64,000 nt of DNA from an uncultured Pelagibacteraceae bacterium (GCA_902543485.1 CACBYP010000003.1:91549-155548); one strand, 5' to 3'. Counted from the first letter of the stretch, positions 39,445 to 50,344 are shown. Notes: generated from the letters alone by a model not told the origin. Numbers and translations: made by a program.

Positions 39445-41763
39445 TTAAAATTTAAAATTAATTTTTTTATTAGATATAGAAATGGAATATGAAAATAAAG
39501 CAATTAATGATGCTATAAAGAATGAAAATGATACAAAGACTGTTCCACCTAAATTGAATAAAATTGGAATTATAAAAGTAATAGATGTCCCATAGAGAAT
39601 ATCTCTTTTGAATAAATAATTACGCTCCTCAATAGAACTTTGAATTTTTCTATGTCTTAAATACATGGCATAGCTCATAAAATATGATCCCATTAAAGAG
39701 ATAGAAATAGTAAATGATATAAAGTGGTAATTAATTAAAGATGAGTTTATAGGATCTTTAACATTAGAAATTGAATATAAAAAAATTAAAATTAGAACTA
39801 AAAAAAAGAAATAAGATAAAAATTTAAAGCTTTTAGATATATTTATTTTTTGCTTAATAAATGCAGGTCCTACAACTGAGTTAAAAAGAGTACCGGGAAA
39901 TGAGCCTAAAGAAAAGCATGCAAAAAAAATTCCAGCTAAAGACTTGCTAAATATAAAATAAATCATAATTCGCCATGCAAAACTGCTTATTATAATTGAA
40001 AATGAAGATATAAATGCAATAGTTTTAATATTTAGTTCAACAATTTTATAAATATCAAAATTTCTGAAATTAGTTAAGACTTTAAATATATTTTTAACCA
40101 AAAAGGCCAAAATAAAAAAGATATATCCTGGTATTATAATTTCTAACAAATCAATTCTAAGTAAAATCAAAGAAATACCGATAAGAATTATAGCAATTAA
40201 ATTTGCATATGTAATAAATTTAAATATTGAGAATTTATTACGTATCTCATATTGAACTAAATTCATTTCATTAATCCATTGGACCATAATTAAAACTGAA
40301 ATCATTTTAATCAATGTTATATTTTCAAAATTTATAATGTATGGCTGTAAAGTAAAAAAAAGTAATAAAGTTATTATAGAAAATATTAATCTATATAAAA
40401 TTGTCATTTGAGCATAAACTTTGTTCTCTTCAGAGACAATAATGCTTCTCATATTACTTGAAAAAATTTGGGTAATCGTAATCCAAAAACTTGTTATTAA
40501 TCCAATCTCTCCTGCAACTGAATATTGCCCAAGAAAAACTAACAATACTACAATAATCGAGGAGAACATTAGGTTAAACATGTAAGTTCCTGAGGTGAAC
40601 AAAAAATCTACTTTACTAGTCTGATCAACAATTTTATTTTGATAATACTTTTCTCTACTAATTTGATTATTAATAATATCTACTTTTGTAAATTCGTTAT
40701 ATAAATTGATGTATTTTTCAAATATTTTTTTTAAAGAAATATTTTCTATAGTTTTTTTGAAACTGTCTAAGCCACTGTTAAGCCTCTTATCCAAAGTCCA
40801 AGTTGTGATATTTTTAATTTTTTCACTTATTTCTTTTTCATTTAAATTTGTTAAAAGTGATTTATTCTCTTTATCTATTGTTTCAATATCTTTATTAACT
40901 AGACTTGGTAATCCGTTTACAGAGGATTCCAAAATTGAAAGACTTAAAACTTCTGATTTTGATACTAATACGTTTAGCCATGCCCTCTTCATAATATTAC
41001 TTTTTTCAAGATCAAAAACTGGTTTTTTAATTTCAATTTGTTTTGAATTTTTTATTTGATTTAAAATTTTATTATAATATTTTTCATCATCTCTTATGCC
41101 ATATATCTCTAACTTCCAATCTTCTGATAATTTTGCTTTCAAAAATGAACTTATTAATAAATCTATATTTTTATGGGGATGTATTCTTCCAAAATAAACT
41201 ATCAGTTTATCTTTTTTTTTTTCTAAGTTTTCGGTATATTTAAAAGGTATTGGGTTTGGAATGAGAGTTACCTTATGATTTGGAAAGTATTTTTCGATTG
41301 CATTTTTTTCTTGATTTGTAATTGAAATAAATTCGACATTAGTTTTCAAAATAATATTTAAGTAAATTAAAGATATTTTTTTTAATAAAAATTTAAAATA
41401 GCCAGCACTTTTTAATGCTGGATCTAATAACATACCATGAGGGTGCACTATACAATTTAGTTTTCTTTTTGAGCAGATTAAGAGTGATATTAGTTGAATT
41501 GGTGCCCATAAACCATGTATATGTATTACATCATTTTCAAGTATAACTTTTTTTAGTTTATTTTGTTTAAAAAAATATATCCATTTATCGTAATTAAGAA
41601 CGTTTATATTCTTATTTCTAAATAAACCCTCTTCTAATTTTGAAGTTAGCACTGAATATAAATAATTTTTATCGATGTTTAAATTATTAGTAATAAATAC
41701 GATTAAAGAGGAAATACTGAAATTTTTTTTTGTAAATTCGTTTGTTATATGTAAGACCTTCAT
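39445..41763 (-). CDS. Fusion: N-terminal GT4 glycosyltransferase + C-terminal Wzx/MATE-like polysaccharide flippase
   Basis: N-term HPHGMLLDPALKS, LIVYFGRIHPHKNIDLLISSFL, LSILESSVNGLPSLV; after ~residue 365 at least 10 TM helices of Wzx type. Confidence 0.85.
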   Translation of the reverse strand: MKVLHITNEFTKKNFSISSLIVFITNNLNIDKNYLYSVLTSKLEEGLFRNKNINVLNYDKWIYFFKQNKLKKVILENDVIHIHGLWAPIQLISLLICSKRKLNCIVHPHGMLLDPALKSAGYFKFLLKKISLIYLNIILKTNVEFISITNQEKNAIEKYFPNHKVTLIPNPIPFKYTENLEKKKDKLIVYFGRIHPHKNIDLLISSFLKAKLSEDWKLEIYGIRDDEKYYNKILNQIKNSKQIEIKKPVFDLEKSNIMKRAWLNVLVSKSEVLSLSILESSVNGLPSLVNKDIETIDKENKSLLTNLNEKEISEKIKNITTWTLDKRLNSGLDSFKKTIENISLKKIFEKYINLYNEFTKVDIINNQISREKYYQNKIVDQTSKVDFLFTSGTYMFNLMFSSIIVVLLVFLGQYSVAGEIGLITSFWITITQIFSSNMRSIIVSEENKVYAQMTILYRLIFSIITLLLFFTLQPYIINFENITLIKMISVLIMVQWINEMNLVQYEIRNKFSIFKFITYANLIAIILIGISLILLRIDLLEIIIPGYIFFILAFLVKNIFKVLTNFRNFDIYKIVELNIKTIAFISSFSIIISSFAWRIMIYFIFSKSLAGIFFACFSLGSFPGTLFNSVVGPAFIKQKINISKSFKFLSYFFFLVLILIFLYSISNVKDPINSSLINYHFISFTISISLMGSYFMSYAMYLRHRKIQSSIEERNYLFKRDILYGTSITFIIPILFNLGGTVFVSFSFFIASLIALFSYSISISNKKINFKF

Positions 41764-41798
41764 AATGATAATAAATAATATATATAATTAATAATACA

Positions 41799-42551
41799 AT
41801 GAATGTGTATAAATTCTATAACTCTGAAGGTTGGCAAAAAAAAGATAATAAATTCAAAGATGCTAATTTATTTGAAGATAACAGAACAAGTTCTCAGAAT
41901 TATGTTTCAAAATGTAGAAAAAGAATTTTAAAATATATACCAAAAAAAGGGGAAAATATTCTCGATTTTGCATCTGGACCAATTCAATACAAAGAATATT
42001 TAGAATATTCAAAAAATTTTAAATACAGACACTGTGTAGATTTTTCTAAGAAAGCAATAGAAGAGGCAAAAAAAAAACTTGGTAAAAAGGGAAAATATTA
42101 TTGTAAAGATTTTTTAAAATTAAAATTTAAAAAGAATACTTTTGATTGCATTTTAAGTATGCATACAATTTATCATATTAATAAAAATCAACAGAGGAAA
42201 GTTATTTTAAAGATGATTGATATTGTAAGAAAGAATAAACCAATTATTATTGTTTATAGTAATCCAGATACAATCATCAATAGAATAAAAAATATATTTA
42301 AAAGAAAAAAGCGCAAACAACAAATTTACTTTTACTGTTTTAAAAATGAATGGTGGTATCAATTTAGTAAAAAAGCTGATATAAAATTTTATCCATGGAG
42401 ATCATTTTCTTCACAACATCAACAATTGTTATTTCCAAATAATTTTATCGGCAGTTTTTTTTTTAAAATTTTATTTTTTTTAGAAAATAAATTTAATAAA
42501 TTTTTTGTAAAATATTTTCAGTACCAAATAATTATTATAAAAAAAAGATAA
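41799..42551 (+). CDS. Class I SAM-dependent methyltransferase
   Basis: NILDFASGPIQYKEYL...FDCILSMHTIYHI. Confidence 0.82.
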   Translation: MNVYKFYNSEGWQKKDNKFKDANLFEDNRTSSQNYVSKCRKRILKYIPKKGENILDFASGPIQYKEYLEYSKNFKYRHCVDFSKKAIEEAKKKLGKKGKYYCKDFLKLKFKKNTFDCILSMHTIYHINKNQQRKVILKMIDIVRKNKPIIIVYSNPDTIINRIKNIFKRKKRKQQIYFYCFKNEWWYQFSKKADIKFYPWRSFSSQHQQLLFPNNFIGSFFFKILFFLENKFNKFFVKYFQYQIIIIKKR

Positions 42552-43547
42552 TCAGTTAAATTTATAAATTAATATAAAATAACTTACTATTAAACACATC
42601 AATATAAGGAAAGTGTAACCGATAAATAAACTTAATAAATAAGGAAATATTATCAAACTTTGTATTATCAAATTTACTTTAATTAAACTAAATTTTTTAA
42701 GTAATAAATGGTGAATATGATTTCTATCTGGTGAAAATGGATTTTGTTTTTTCGATAATCTTGAAATAAATAATCTAATTAATTCTAATCCAGGGATTAT
42801 CATTAAAAGTACAATATGATCGGAATATACTAGCTGATTTGAGTTATATAACTTAATAAACATTATTCCGATAATAAAAGACAAAAAAAGTGTTCCTCCA
42901 TCACCTAAAAAAGATTTAGATCTATAGTTCAAGAAAATAAATACAATTAAGGAAATAATTAGAGTTAATAACAATAGATCATATGAGGAGAAAAAAAATA
43001 TAACAACAGATAAAAAAAGTATGTAAGTTGAGGCTTGTAAATTTATTCCATCAAACATATTATAAGCATTCATAAATAGTAAGAAACATAACAGAGTCCA
43101 GAAGATACCAAATTTGTGTAAATTTATAGTTTGATACATGAATGAAAATCGCACTTCATAAATAATACTATTATCGAGAAAAACTATTATAGGTAATATA
43201 ACTATAATTATAAAAAAAAATTTTTTTAAAGCAGATATACTTTTTTTATCGTCATAAATTCCAATTAAAAAAAAAAGAAAAGAAGAAGCAAAGAATATTG
43301 TAAGTTGTCTAAAATTTTCAAAAAAATAACTTTCAACTAATTCATTATTTTTATTTAGAGCAAAATATATAAAATAAATGCATACATTTAAAAATATTAA
43401 TAGCCCTCCAGTTATTGGTGTAGCTGTTTTATGAAACTTTCTATTTGTATCGGGTTTATCATATATATTGATTAACAAGGCAATCTTACTATGAAAAAGA
43501 ATGTAGAAAAAGTTAAATACTAAAATACTTATTATATATACTAACAT
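42552..43547 (-). CDS. MraY/WecA/TagO-like polyprenyl-phosphate sugar-1-phosphotransferase
   Basis: DKPDTNRKFHKTATPITGGLLIF; NAYNMFDGINLQ; SFLGDGGTLFLSF; PDRNHIHHLLL. Confidence 0.93.
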   Translation of the reverse strand: MLVYIISILVFNFFYILFHSKIALLINIYDKPDTNRKFHKTATPITGGLLIFLNVCIYFIYFALNKNNELVESYFFENFRQLTIFFASSFLFFLIGIYDDKKSISALKKFFFIIIVILPIIVFLDNSIIYEVRFSFMYQTINLHKFGIFWTLLCFLLFMNAYNMFDGINLQASTYILFLSVVIFFFSSYDLLLLTLIISLIVFIFLNYRSKSFLGDGGTLFLSFIIGIMFIKLYNSNQLVYSDHIVLLMIIPGLELIRLFISRLSKKQNPFSPDRNHIHHLLLKKFSLIKVNLIIQSLIIFPYLLSLFIGYTFLILMCLIVSYFILIYKFN

Positions 43548-43562
43548 TGCTTATATGTTTTA

Positions 43563-45431
43563 TTATTGTCTTGCATAAGGATCAACTTTATTTGGATTAA
43601 TACAATCCGGCATTCGTTTAGTACTAATTTCGTAAATATAAATATCATATTTTTTGTTTGATTTACTAATGGGGTTCCTTACCGCGTTAAAATCTATATT
43701 TTTTTCCTTTTTGATAAGTTTTACTGTGCAGTTTATATATTTTTTATAAATACTACCTCGTTCAGAAAAAATTAAATATTTTGGATTTATCGATTTAATT
43801 TCTTCAACATAATCTTTTGCATTTTTATTATTCATATTAACGAAATATAAATGCTCCATCGATATAGGATAATTATTACTTAATGATATTGATCTATTAA
43901 AAGTAATCACTGGCTCACTTTTTTTAACTAATTGCTTATTAACCCATTGATAGAACTTATAGCCTACAGCGTTTCTTTCTAGTACTCTCTCTCTTAAATT
44001 TTCATTTATAACTCCAGGAGTTAAATTTATAACACCATAATAGATTGCGAGAATAATTATCACAGACTGAAATCTTATTAATTGAATATAGTATTTGTTA
44101 AATTTAATTTTTCTCTTAAACAAACATAAAAATATTAATATCCATAAAAATGGTTCAACAAAAAATCTGGAGGTAAACTGACCAAAAAAATAACTTATTA
44201 AGATAAATAAAATTATTAATGTAAACAGGTAATATTTTTTTTTTGTTTGAACAAAAAAAGCATAAAATATTATCAATGTGCCAATTCCAAGCGAATGAGT
44301 TAAATTGGATAAACTAGTTGGTAGTACAAACCATAAAATATTTGCCTCAGTAAGACCTGTTAAATATTTTTTAAAAAAATATAGTCCATATAAACTTGTT
44401 TCAAATGGACTATATAATAATTCGAAAAAATTACCCCCAAAAGTATTATATTTCCAAATAATAGGTAAAAAAATTATTACAAAATATAAAGGAATTAATA
44501 ATTTCGCTGTTTGTATTATTTTTTTAAATTTAAAATTTAGCAGAATAAAAGTCCCTAATAATAATAACGTACTTAAAAAAAATGAAAACTTAATTTGAGT
44601 TGAAAGAAATAATAAGCAGAATAGAAATAAAATTTTTTTTATATCGTATTCAGAAAATATTCTTTTATCAAATCTATTTTGTATAATAAAAGTAAATACA
44701 AAAGCAATCGTGCATATGCTAAAAAGTTGTGGCTTTAAAGATGATATAAAAAAAATTAAAACTGGAGATGATAAAAATGCTAAATAATATATTGGATCTA
44801 CTTTATATTTTTTGAAAATTCCTATGACAGTTAAGAGTCCAGAAAGTTGAATTATAGAGCCAAATTGCTCAGAGCCAACAGCTAATCCCATTGAAATCAA
44901 AATTTCACCTGCTCCTGACAATCTTGATGAATGAAAATTTGTTATGTCAGTTGGAAAACTTCCATTTTCCAATAGAAATTTAGCACTAAATAAATGATAA
45001 TCTAGTGAATCTGCATTAGTAACCGGTGCAAAACTTAATAAAGTCAATCCCGATAATATAAAAAAAATTAAAATATAATCTATTTTTTGAAAATTTATCT
45101 TAAGTGAAATTATTTTTTTTTTAATTTTTATGACTTTTAATTTTATGATGATTTGGATTATTCCATATAAAAATATTATAAAAGTAACTGCATGAATTAA
45201 ATAATTACTTTTAGAAAAAAATAAACATATTGGATATAAAAATAATAAAATAAAATTTACAGATATAAGTATATTTTGATAATTCGGCATAGAAACTTCA
45301 TCAATAATTTTATTTAATTTGAATTTTTTTTGAATAAATTCACCAAGATAATAAAATCCAACTAATAGTATAATTCCATTAATTAAACTTAGAATTGGTA
45401 CATGTAAATATGAATGATAAATAGGTTCCAT
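43563..45431 (-). CDS. Large polytopic membrane protein (family copy C)
   Basis: Many TMs; TNADSLDYHLFSAKFLLENGSF motif shared with copies A and B. Confidence 0.6.
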   Translation of the reverse strand: MEPIYHSYLHVPILSLINGIILLVGFYYLGEFIQKKFKLNKIIDEVSMPNYQNILISVNFILLFLYPICLFFSKSNYLIHAVTFIIFLYGIIQIIIKLKVIKIKKKIISLKINFQKIDYILIFFILSGLTLLSFAPVTNADSLDYHLFSAKFLLENGSFPTDITNFHSSRLSGAGEILISMGLAVGSEQFGSIIQLSGLLTVIGIFKKYKVDPIYYLAFLSSPVLIFFISSLKPQLFSICTIAFVFTFIIQNRFDKRIFSEYDIKKILFLFCLLFLSTQIKFSFFLSTLLLLGTFILLNFKFKKIIQTAKLLIPLYFVIIFLPIIWKYNTFGGNFFELLYSPFETSLYGLYFFKKYLTGLTEANILWFVLPTSLSNLTHSLGIGTLIIFYAFFVQTKKKYYLFTLIILFILISYFFGQFTSRFFVEPFLWILIFLCLFKRKIKFNKYYIQLIRFQSVIIILAIYYGVINLTPGVINENLRERVLERNAVGYKFYQWVNKQLVKKSEPVITFNRSISLSNNYPISMEHLYFVNMNNKNAKDYVEEIKSINPKYLIFSERGSIYKKYINCTVKLIKKEKNIDFNAVRNPISKSNKKYDIYIYEISTKRMPDCINPNKVDPYARQ

Positions 45432-45436
45432 TTTTT

Positions 45437-47176
45437 TTATTGTCTTAAAATAAGATAATTTTCAAGAGCTAAACAATCCATTTTTGTTCTTAAAAAACAA
45501 TCTAGTGCTTCGCCGGGTGTGTTTACGATTGGTTCATTTTCATTAAAAGAAGTATTCAAAATTATTGGAATGTTGGTTAATGAATTAAAACTTTGTATCA
45601 AATTATAATAATCTAAGTTCATTTCTTTAGAAACTGTTTGAAGTCTACCTGTGCCATCTACATGTGTCACAGCTGGAATTTTATTTCTCATTTCTTTTTT
45701 AATTAATAATACCTGAGACATAAAAGGTACATCTTCATCTACCTCAAACCAATCCTTTACTTTTTCACTAATTATAGATGGAGCAAACGGTCTAAATGTT
45801 TCTCTTTTCTTAATTTTGTTATTTAATAATTCTTTTATATTTGGATTTCTTGGATCAGCTAAAATAGATCTGTTACCTAAGGCTCTTGGCCCCCATTCCA
45901 TTCTACCTCTAAAAAATCCTACAACTTTTTGATTGGTTAACAAATCCGCTACAAAACTAAATAAGTCAGAATTAGCATCAAATTTATAAATTTTGCTCCC
46001 AGTCTTTTCTATAATATCATTTTTACTATCTAATAAAGATTTAATTTCTTCATTTGTATAACTTGGCCCTAAATATGGGTTATCATTTAAGTCTTTGACT
46101 TCTTGAAAATATTTTTTAAGTATAATACTTGCAGAACCAATTGCACCACCAGAGTCACCTGGAGATGGTGGTATATAAATCTTTTCATAATTTGTTTTAT
46201 GCTTAATTTTACCATTTGCGACCGAATTCATTCCACAACCACCAGATATGCATAAATTTTTAATTTCCTTATATTCATATATTGAATTAGCTAAATAAAT
46301 CAGCATATCCTCGTATACTCTTTGCGTAGAAGCTGCTATATCCATATGATCTTGGCTAATTCTTTCTTTTAATTCTCTTGGTCTACCTATTAATTTACTT
46401 AGTTCTTCACTATAAACTTTTCCAATTTTCGGCTCACCATCTAACCAAGACATTTCAACATTTCCTTTGTGGTGGTTGAAATATTTTAAATTTAATTCAA
46501 ATAAATTTTGTTTTTTTTTTATTATTAAATCACTTATCTCTTCATATTTTGTAACTTTACCGTATGGCGCTAAACCCATTACTTTATACTCATCACCATA
46601 ATTCATGAATCCAAGAAATTGCGTCATAGCAGTATAAAAAAGGCCTAGTGAATGTGGAAATAATACTTCCTTTACTTTATTAATTTGTTCTCCATCATAG
46701 AAACCGATTACTGTGCTCGCAAAATCTCCAAAACCGTCAACAGATATAAAATTTGTTTCGTCAAATTTTGAAAAAAAAACAGAACTTGCTATATGGGAAG
46801 TATGGTGATCAATATAATGAATTTTCCCATTAAATCGCTCATTAAACTGGGTATCAAGTTCATTTTTAATCGAATTTATTTTTTTTAAATTTGAAATTCT
46901 GTCTCTTAAAAAATTAAGCTTAAGTAATTTTTTTGATGCAAATATTAATTTTTGAAATATTTTTTGTTTAGGATTACGATTTATACAAATATGATCAACA
47001 TCAGATAGTGTTTTATTCGAATATTTTAGGCAATATTTAATAGAGTTAATTGGAAAACCTGCTGCGTGCTTAACTCTTGTAAATCTTTCTTCCTCAACTG
47101 CTGCTATAAGTTTTTGATCTATAAAAATGCAAGCAGAAGCATCCCCATGATAAGCATTGATTCCTAATATAATCAT
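45437..47176 (-). CDS. Carbamoyltransferase (NodU/CmcH family)
   Basis: ILGINAYHGDASACIFIDQKLIAAVEEERFTRVKHAAGFP; GGCGMNSVANGKI; GRMEWGPRALGNRSILADPRNP. Confidence 0.96.
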   Translation of the reverse strand: MIILGINAYHGDASACIFIDQKLIAAVEEERFTRVKHAAGFPINSIKYCLKYSNKTLSDVDHICINRNPKQKIFQKLIFASKKLLKLNFLRDRISNLKKINSIKNELDTQFNERFNGKIHYIDHHTSHIASSVFFSKFDETNFISVDGFGDFASTVIGFYDGEQINKVKEVLFPHSLGLFYTAMTQFLGFMNYGDEYKVMGLAPYGKVTKYEEISDLIIKKKQNLFELNLKYFNHHKGNVEMSWLDGEPKIGKVYSEELSKLIGRPRELKERISQDHMDIAASTQRVYEDMLIYLANSIYEYKEIKNLCISGGCGMNSVANGKIKHKTNYEKIYIPPSPGDSGGAIGSASIILKKYFQEVKDLNDNPYLGPSYTNEEIKSLLDSKNDIIEKTGSKIYKFDANSDLFSFVADLLTNQKVVGFFRGRMEWGPRALGNRSILADPRNPNIKELLNNKIKKRETFRPFAPSIISEKVKDWFEVDEDVPFMSQVLLIKKEMRNKIPAVTHVDGTGRLQTVSKEMNLDYYNLIQSFNSLTNIPIILNTSFNENEPIVNTPGEALDCFLRTKMDCLALENYLILRQ

Positions 47177-47180
47177 ATCA

Positions 47181-47957
47181 CTAAATAATCATGTTTTTAT
47201 ATTTTAATTTTAAAATAAAAATTTCTATCTTTTCAGGTAATATTAATTTTATTAAACTTGTTATTAGATAATAAATTATGTGAAAATATAACATTAAGAA
47301 ACCGCTATTGTATTTTTTTAAAATATTTATATTTTCACTCAAAACATTTAATCGATTCAAATCAGATGATCCTTTTGATCTTACTTTTGAGAGTACTTTG
47401 TTTATTTTTTTAAATTTCTTTTCCTTTAAATAGCTATCATAGAAAAAATCGAAATCACTAGAAAATTTATAATATATATTAAATTTTCTTTTTTTTAGAA
47501 TGTTTAATTTCACAACAGTAGATTGATGACAGAAAGGCATGACTACTGTATTATTATAAAATTTGCTGGATCTTTTCAAAAAATTAAAATTTTTTGTTCT
47601 AATTATTGTATCACCATATACAATATCGTAACTCCAATTAAGTCTTGAATTAATTAAATTTATTGTATTTTTGCTAACAAAAATATCTCCTGAATTCATA
47701 AAGATTACCCATTTACCTGATGCTTTTTTTAATCCTTTGTTCATAGCATCATATATTCCTTTATCCTTCTCAATTATAATTTTAGAAATCTTTTTTTTAT
47801 TTTTTAGAATTTCATCTCTAGTTCCATCAGTACTAAATCCATCAACTACTATAATTTCGTAATTTTTGTAGGTTTGTCTAATTATAGAATTCAAAGTTTC
47901 AAGAAAATGATTTTTAGTATTTAGTGACACTATGATTATAGAATATTTTTTTTTCAT
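47181..47957 (-). CDS. Glycosyltransferase family 2 (start probably at 47957; ORF opens to 48035)
   Basis: MKKKYSIIIVSLNTKNHFLETLNSIIRQTYKNYEIIVVDGFSTDGT...KDKGIYDAMNKGLKKASGKWVIFMNSGD. Confidence 0.93.
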   Translation of the reverse strand: MKKKYSIIIVSLNTKNHFLETLNSIIRQTYKNYEIIVVDGFSTDGTRDEILKNKKKISKIIIEKDKGIYDAMNKGLKKASGKWVIFMNSGDIFVSKNTINLINSRLNWSYDIVYGDTIIRTKNFNFLKRSSKFYNNTVVMPFCHQSTVVKLNILKKRKFNIYYKFSSDFDFFYDSYLKEKKFKKINKVLSKVRSKGSSDLNRLNVLSENINILKKYNSGFLMLYFHIIYYLITSLIKLILPEKIEIFILKLKYKNMII

Positions 47958-47958
47958 T

Positions 47959-49050
47959 CTATATTTTTTTATAAATTGATAATGTTTCTTCTGCACATTT
48001 TTTCCATGAAAATTTTTTTGATCTTTCAAATCCATAATTTACTTTTTCTTTTATAAAATTTTCTGAATTTAAAAAGTTCTCTAATTTATTTTTTATATCA
48101 TCAATTTCGTTGGGATTAAAATATTGTAAACCATCTCCACCTACCTCTCTAAGTGCACCTCCATTACTTGATATTACTGGACAGCCTAGTGTCATAGCCT
48201 CTAAAATTGGTATACCAAAACCTTCGTACATTGATGGATAGATTAATGCCAAAACATTTGAATACATATATGATAAGCTGAAATCTAAATCATTAAAGAA
48301 TAAAATATTTTTAAAATTAATATTATTTTTATTTATTACTTTATAATCATAATTATTAGGCTTTTCACCTCCATAAAAAATTATTCTAAAATTATTTTTT
48401 AAATAATTTGATTTTGAATAAGCAGATAAAAATCTTTCAAAATTTTTGTATCCATACCTGCTTCCAACAAATAGTAAACAATCGCTAAATTTTTTATAAT
48501 TTGACTTTTCTAATTTATAATTCTCAAAAGTTGAAGATAAATGTGTAACTTCAATTTTATGAGTTTCAACATCAAAATATTTGATTAAATCTTCTTTTGT
48601 TTTATTAGAAATACATATTATTTTATTTGCTCTTTTAAATGTATCTTTCTTAATTTCATATACATATTTGAAATTTGGAGAATAATTTGGGTATATTTCA
48701 TTAATCATATCATAGGCTGTACATACTGTTTTTAAATTTGAGTAATATTTTTTTTTTGAATAATAAGTTTCATGAACAATATTTGGTTGAAATTGTTTTA
48801 TAAATAATCTGGCATTAAAATGATTAAAGTTTTCAGTTATAAAATTAAGTTTATGAGGTAGAAAAGTAAAAAAGTTGCCAACTAAACAACTATTAGGTAT
48901 TTTTTTTAAATATTCATTTTTATGAACTTGGCTTGTAATTTTTAAGTCTATCTCTCTTTTTATAAATTCCTTGCTTAATTGATAAAAGTAGTTTGAAATT
49001 CCACCGTACCTTTGTTGATAGAAAATTTTATAATCAAATAGGATTTTCAT
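47959..49050 (-). CDS. Glycosyltransferase family 4 (GT-B)
   Basis: CLLFVGSRYGYKNFERFLSAYSKS; ALIYPSMYEGFGIPILEAMTLGCPVISSNGGALREVGGDG. Confidence 0.95.
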   Translation of the reverse strand: MKILFDYKIFYQQRYGGISNYFYQLSKEFIKREIDLKITSQVHKNEYLKKIPNSCLVGNFFTFLPHKLNFITENFNHFNARLFIKQFQPNIVHETYYSKKKYYSNLKTVCTAYDMINEIYPNYSPNFKYVYEIKKDTFKRANKIICISNKTKEDLIKYFDVETHKIEVTHLSSTFENYKLEKSNYKKFSDCLLFVGSRYGYKNFERFLSAYSKSNYLKNNFRIIFYGGEKPNNYDYKVINKNNINFKNILFFNDLDFSLSYMYSNVLALIYPSMYEGFGIPILEAMTLGCPVISSNGGALREVGGDGLQYFNPNEIDDIKNKLENFLNSENFIKEKVNYGFERSKKFSWKKCAEETLSIYKKI

Positions 49051-49121
49051 TTTATTTAATTGAAGACATCTTATATTAGTTTTAAAAAATTTTATAAATT
49101 GATATTATTTATATTTAATTA

Positions 49122-50303
49122 ATGTACAAACTATTCATTATAATTGACCTATCAGATAATCAAAATATTGAATATTACAAAAATACAATTGATGATTTTG
49201 CAAAAGAATTGAACAACATAAATTTAGTTGATGTAAGTTATATTCTAAATAAAAAATCAAATAATATCAAAATTACTAATAAATCAGATTTAAAAATTAT
49301 TCAGCCTAAAAACTACAAAGAATTTAGACAAATACTTAAAATAAAAAATCGAATGTACATGTATGGAATAAATACAGGAAGAAAATATTTTTTTATAAAT
49401 TTTTTTCTTGCAAAAGAAAATATTAAAAAATTTGTTATAAGTAATCTTGGATATAATCCTGAGAATTTTAATTATTTTAAGAAAAATTTTATCGATAAAT
49501 CCAAAATATTTCTTTTCATCAGACTTAAATATTATTTTACTAGATTATTGATTATTTTAAATATTTTACCAAAAATAGACTATTTTTTTGAATCAAGTGA
49601 TTTTATTTACAAATCAATCTCTAAAGGATTAAGTAATAAAATTAAAAAAAAATTTCCTTTATTTAATTTTTCTTATTACCAAGATGTGGTAAAAATAAAC
49701 AGTCGTCATTTTGATAATATATACTACTCCAGATACAATAATGCTGAGAATTACATAGTATTTATTGACGGTATGTTATTCGATCATAAAGATAGAATTA
49801 TGAGAGAAGGTGTTCCAAGTAATGAAGACAGAGAAATTTACTACAACAATCTTTATAAAGTATTGAAAGAGTATGAAAAAATTTTTAAAAGAAAAATTGT
49901 TGTATGCTTGCATCCAAAAAATAATTTTTCAATTAGACGAGGTGATTTTAAAGATTTGAAATGTGTGAAATATGAAACAGAAAAATATATTAGTGAGAGT
50001 TTTTTAATTTTTTTTCATGAAGGTAGCTCAATTATTCAAGCAATAGTTCAAAACAAAAATATTATTAATTTACATGGCCAGATGTTAGGTGATTATATTA
50101 ACAAAAGATGTGAAATGTACTCACAACTATTAAAATTATATCGAATAGATCTAAGTAAAATTAATATAGAAAAAGAACAAATCATAATGAAAGAAATATC
50201 AAATGCAAAAAAAAATTATGAAAAATATGTAAAGGAAAATATTGTAAATGACCGGAGTTTATCTGGAATATTACAAGTCATAAAATACTTAAAATTACAT
50301 TAA
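49122..50303 (+). CDS. GT-B-like/surface carbohydrate biosynthesis protein of unknown specificity
   Basis: C-terminal FFHEGSSIIQAIVQNKNIINLHGQ resembles nucleotide-sugar binding half of polysaccharide GTs. Confidence 0.45.
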   Translation: MYKLFIIIDLSDNQNIEYYKNTIDDFAKELNNINLVDVSYILNKKSNNIKITNKSDLKIIQPKNYKEFRQILKIKNRMYMYGINTGRKYFFINFFLAKENIKKFVISNLGYNPENFNYFKKNFIDKSKIFLFIRLKYYFTRLLIILNILPKIDYFFESSDFIYKSISKGLSNKIKKKFPLFNFSYYQDVVKINSRHFDNIYYSRYNNAENYIVFIDGMLFDHKDRIMREGVPSNEDREIYYNNLYKVLKEYEKIFKRKIVVCLHPKNNFSIRRGDFKDLKCVKYETEKYISESFLIFFHEGSSIIQAIVQNKNIINLHGQMLGDYINKRCEMYSQLLKLYRIDLSKINIEKEQIIMKEISNAKKNYEKYVKENIVNDRSLSGILQVIKYLKLH

Positions 50304-50344
50304 AAATTGTACTTTACTGTTCAATAAATGAACTATATACAATA

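Noticed and set aside
40706-41243. Plus-strand ORFs 40706-41059 and 41043-41243
   Set aside because: Antisense to the GT4 half of the fusion; no recognisable domain
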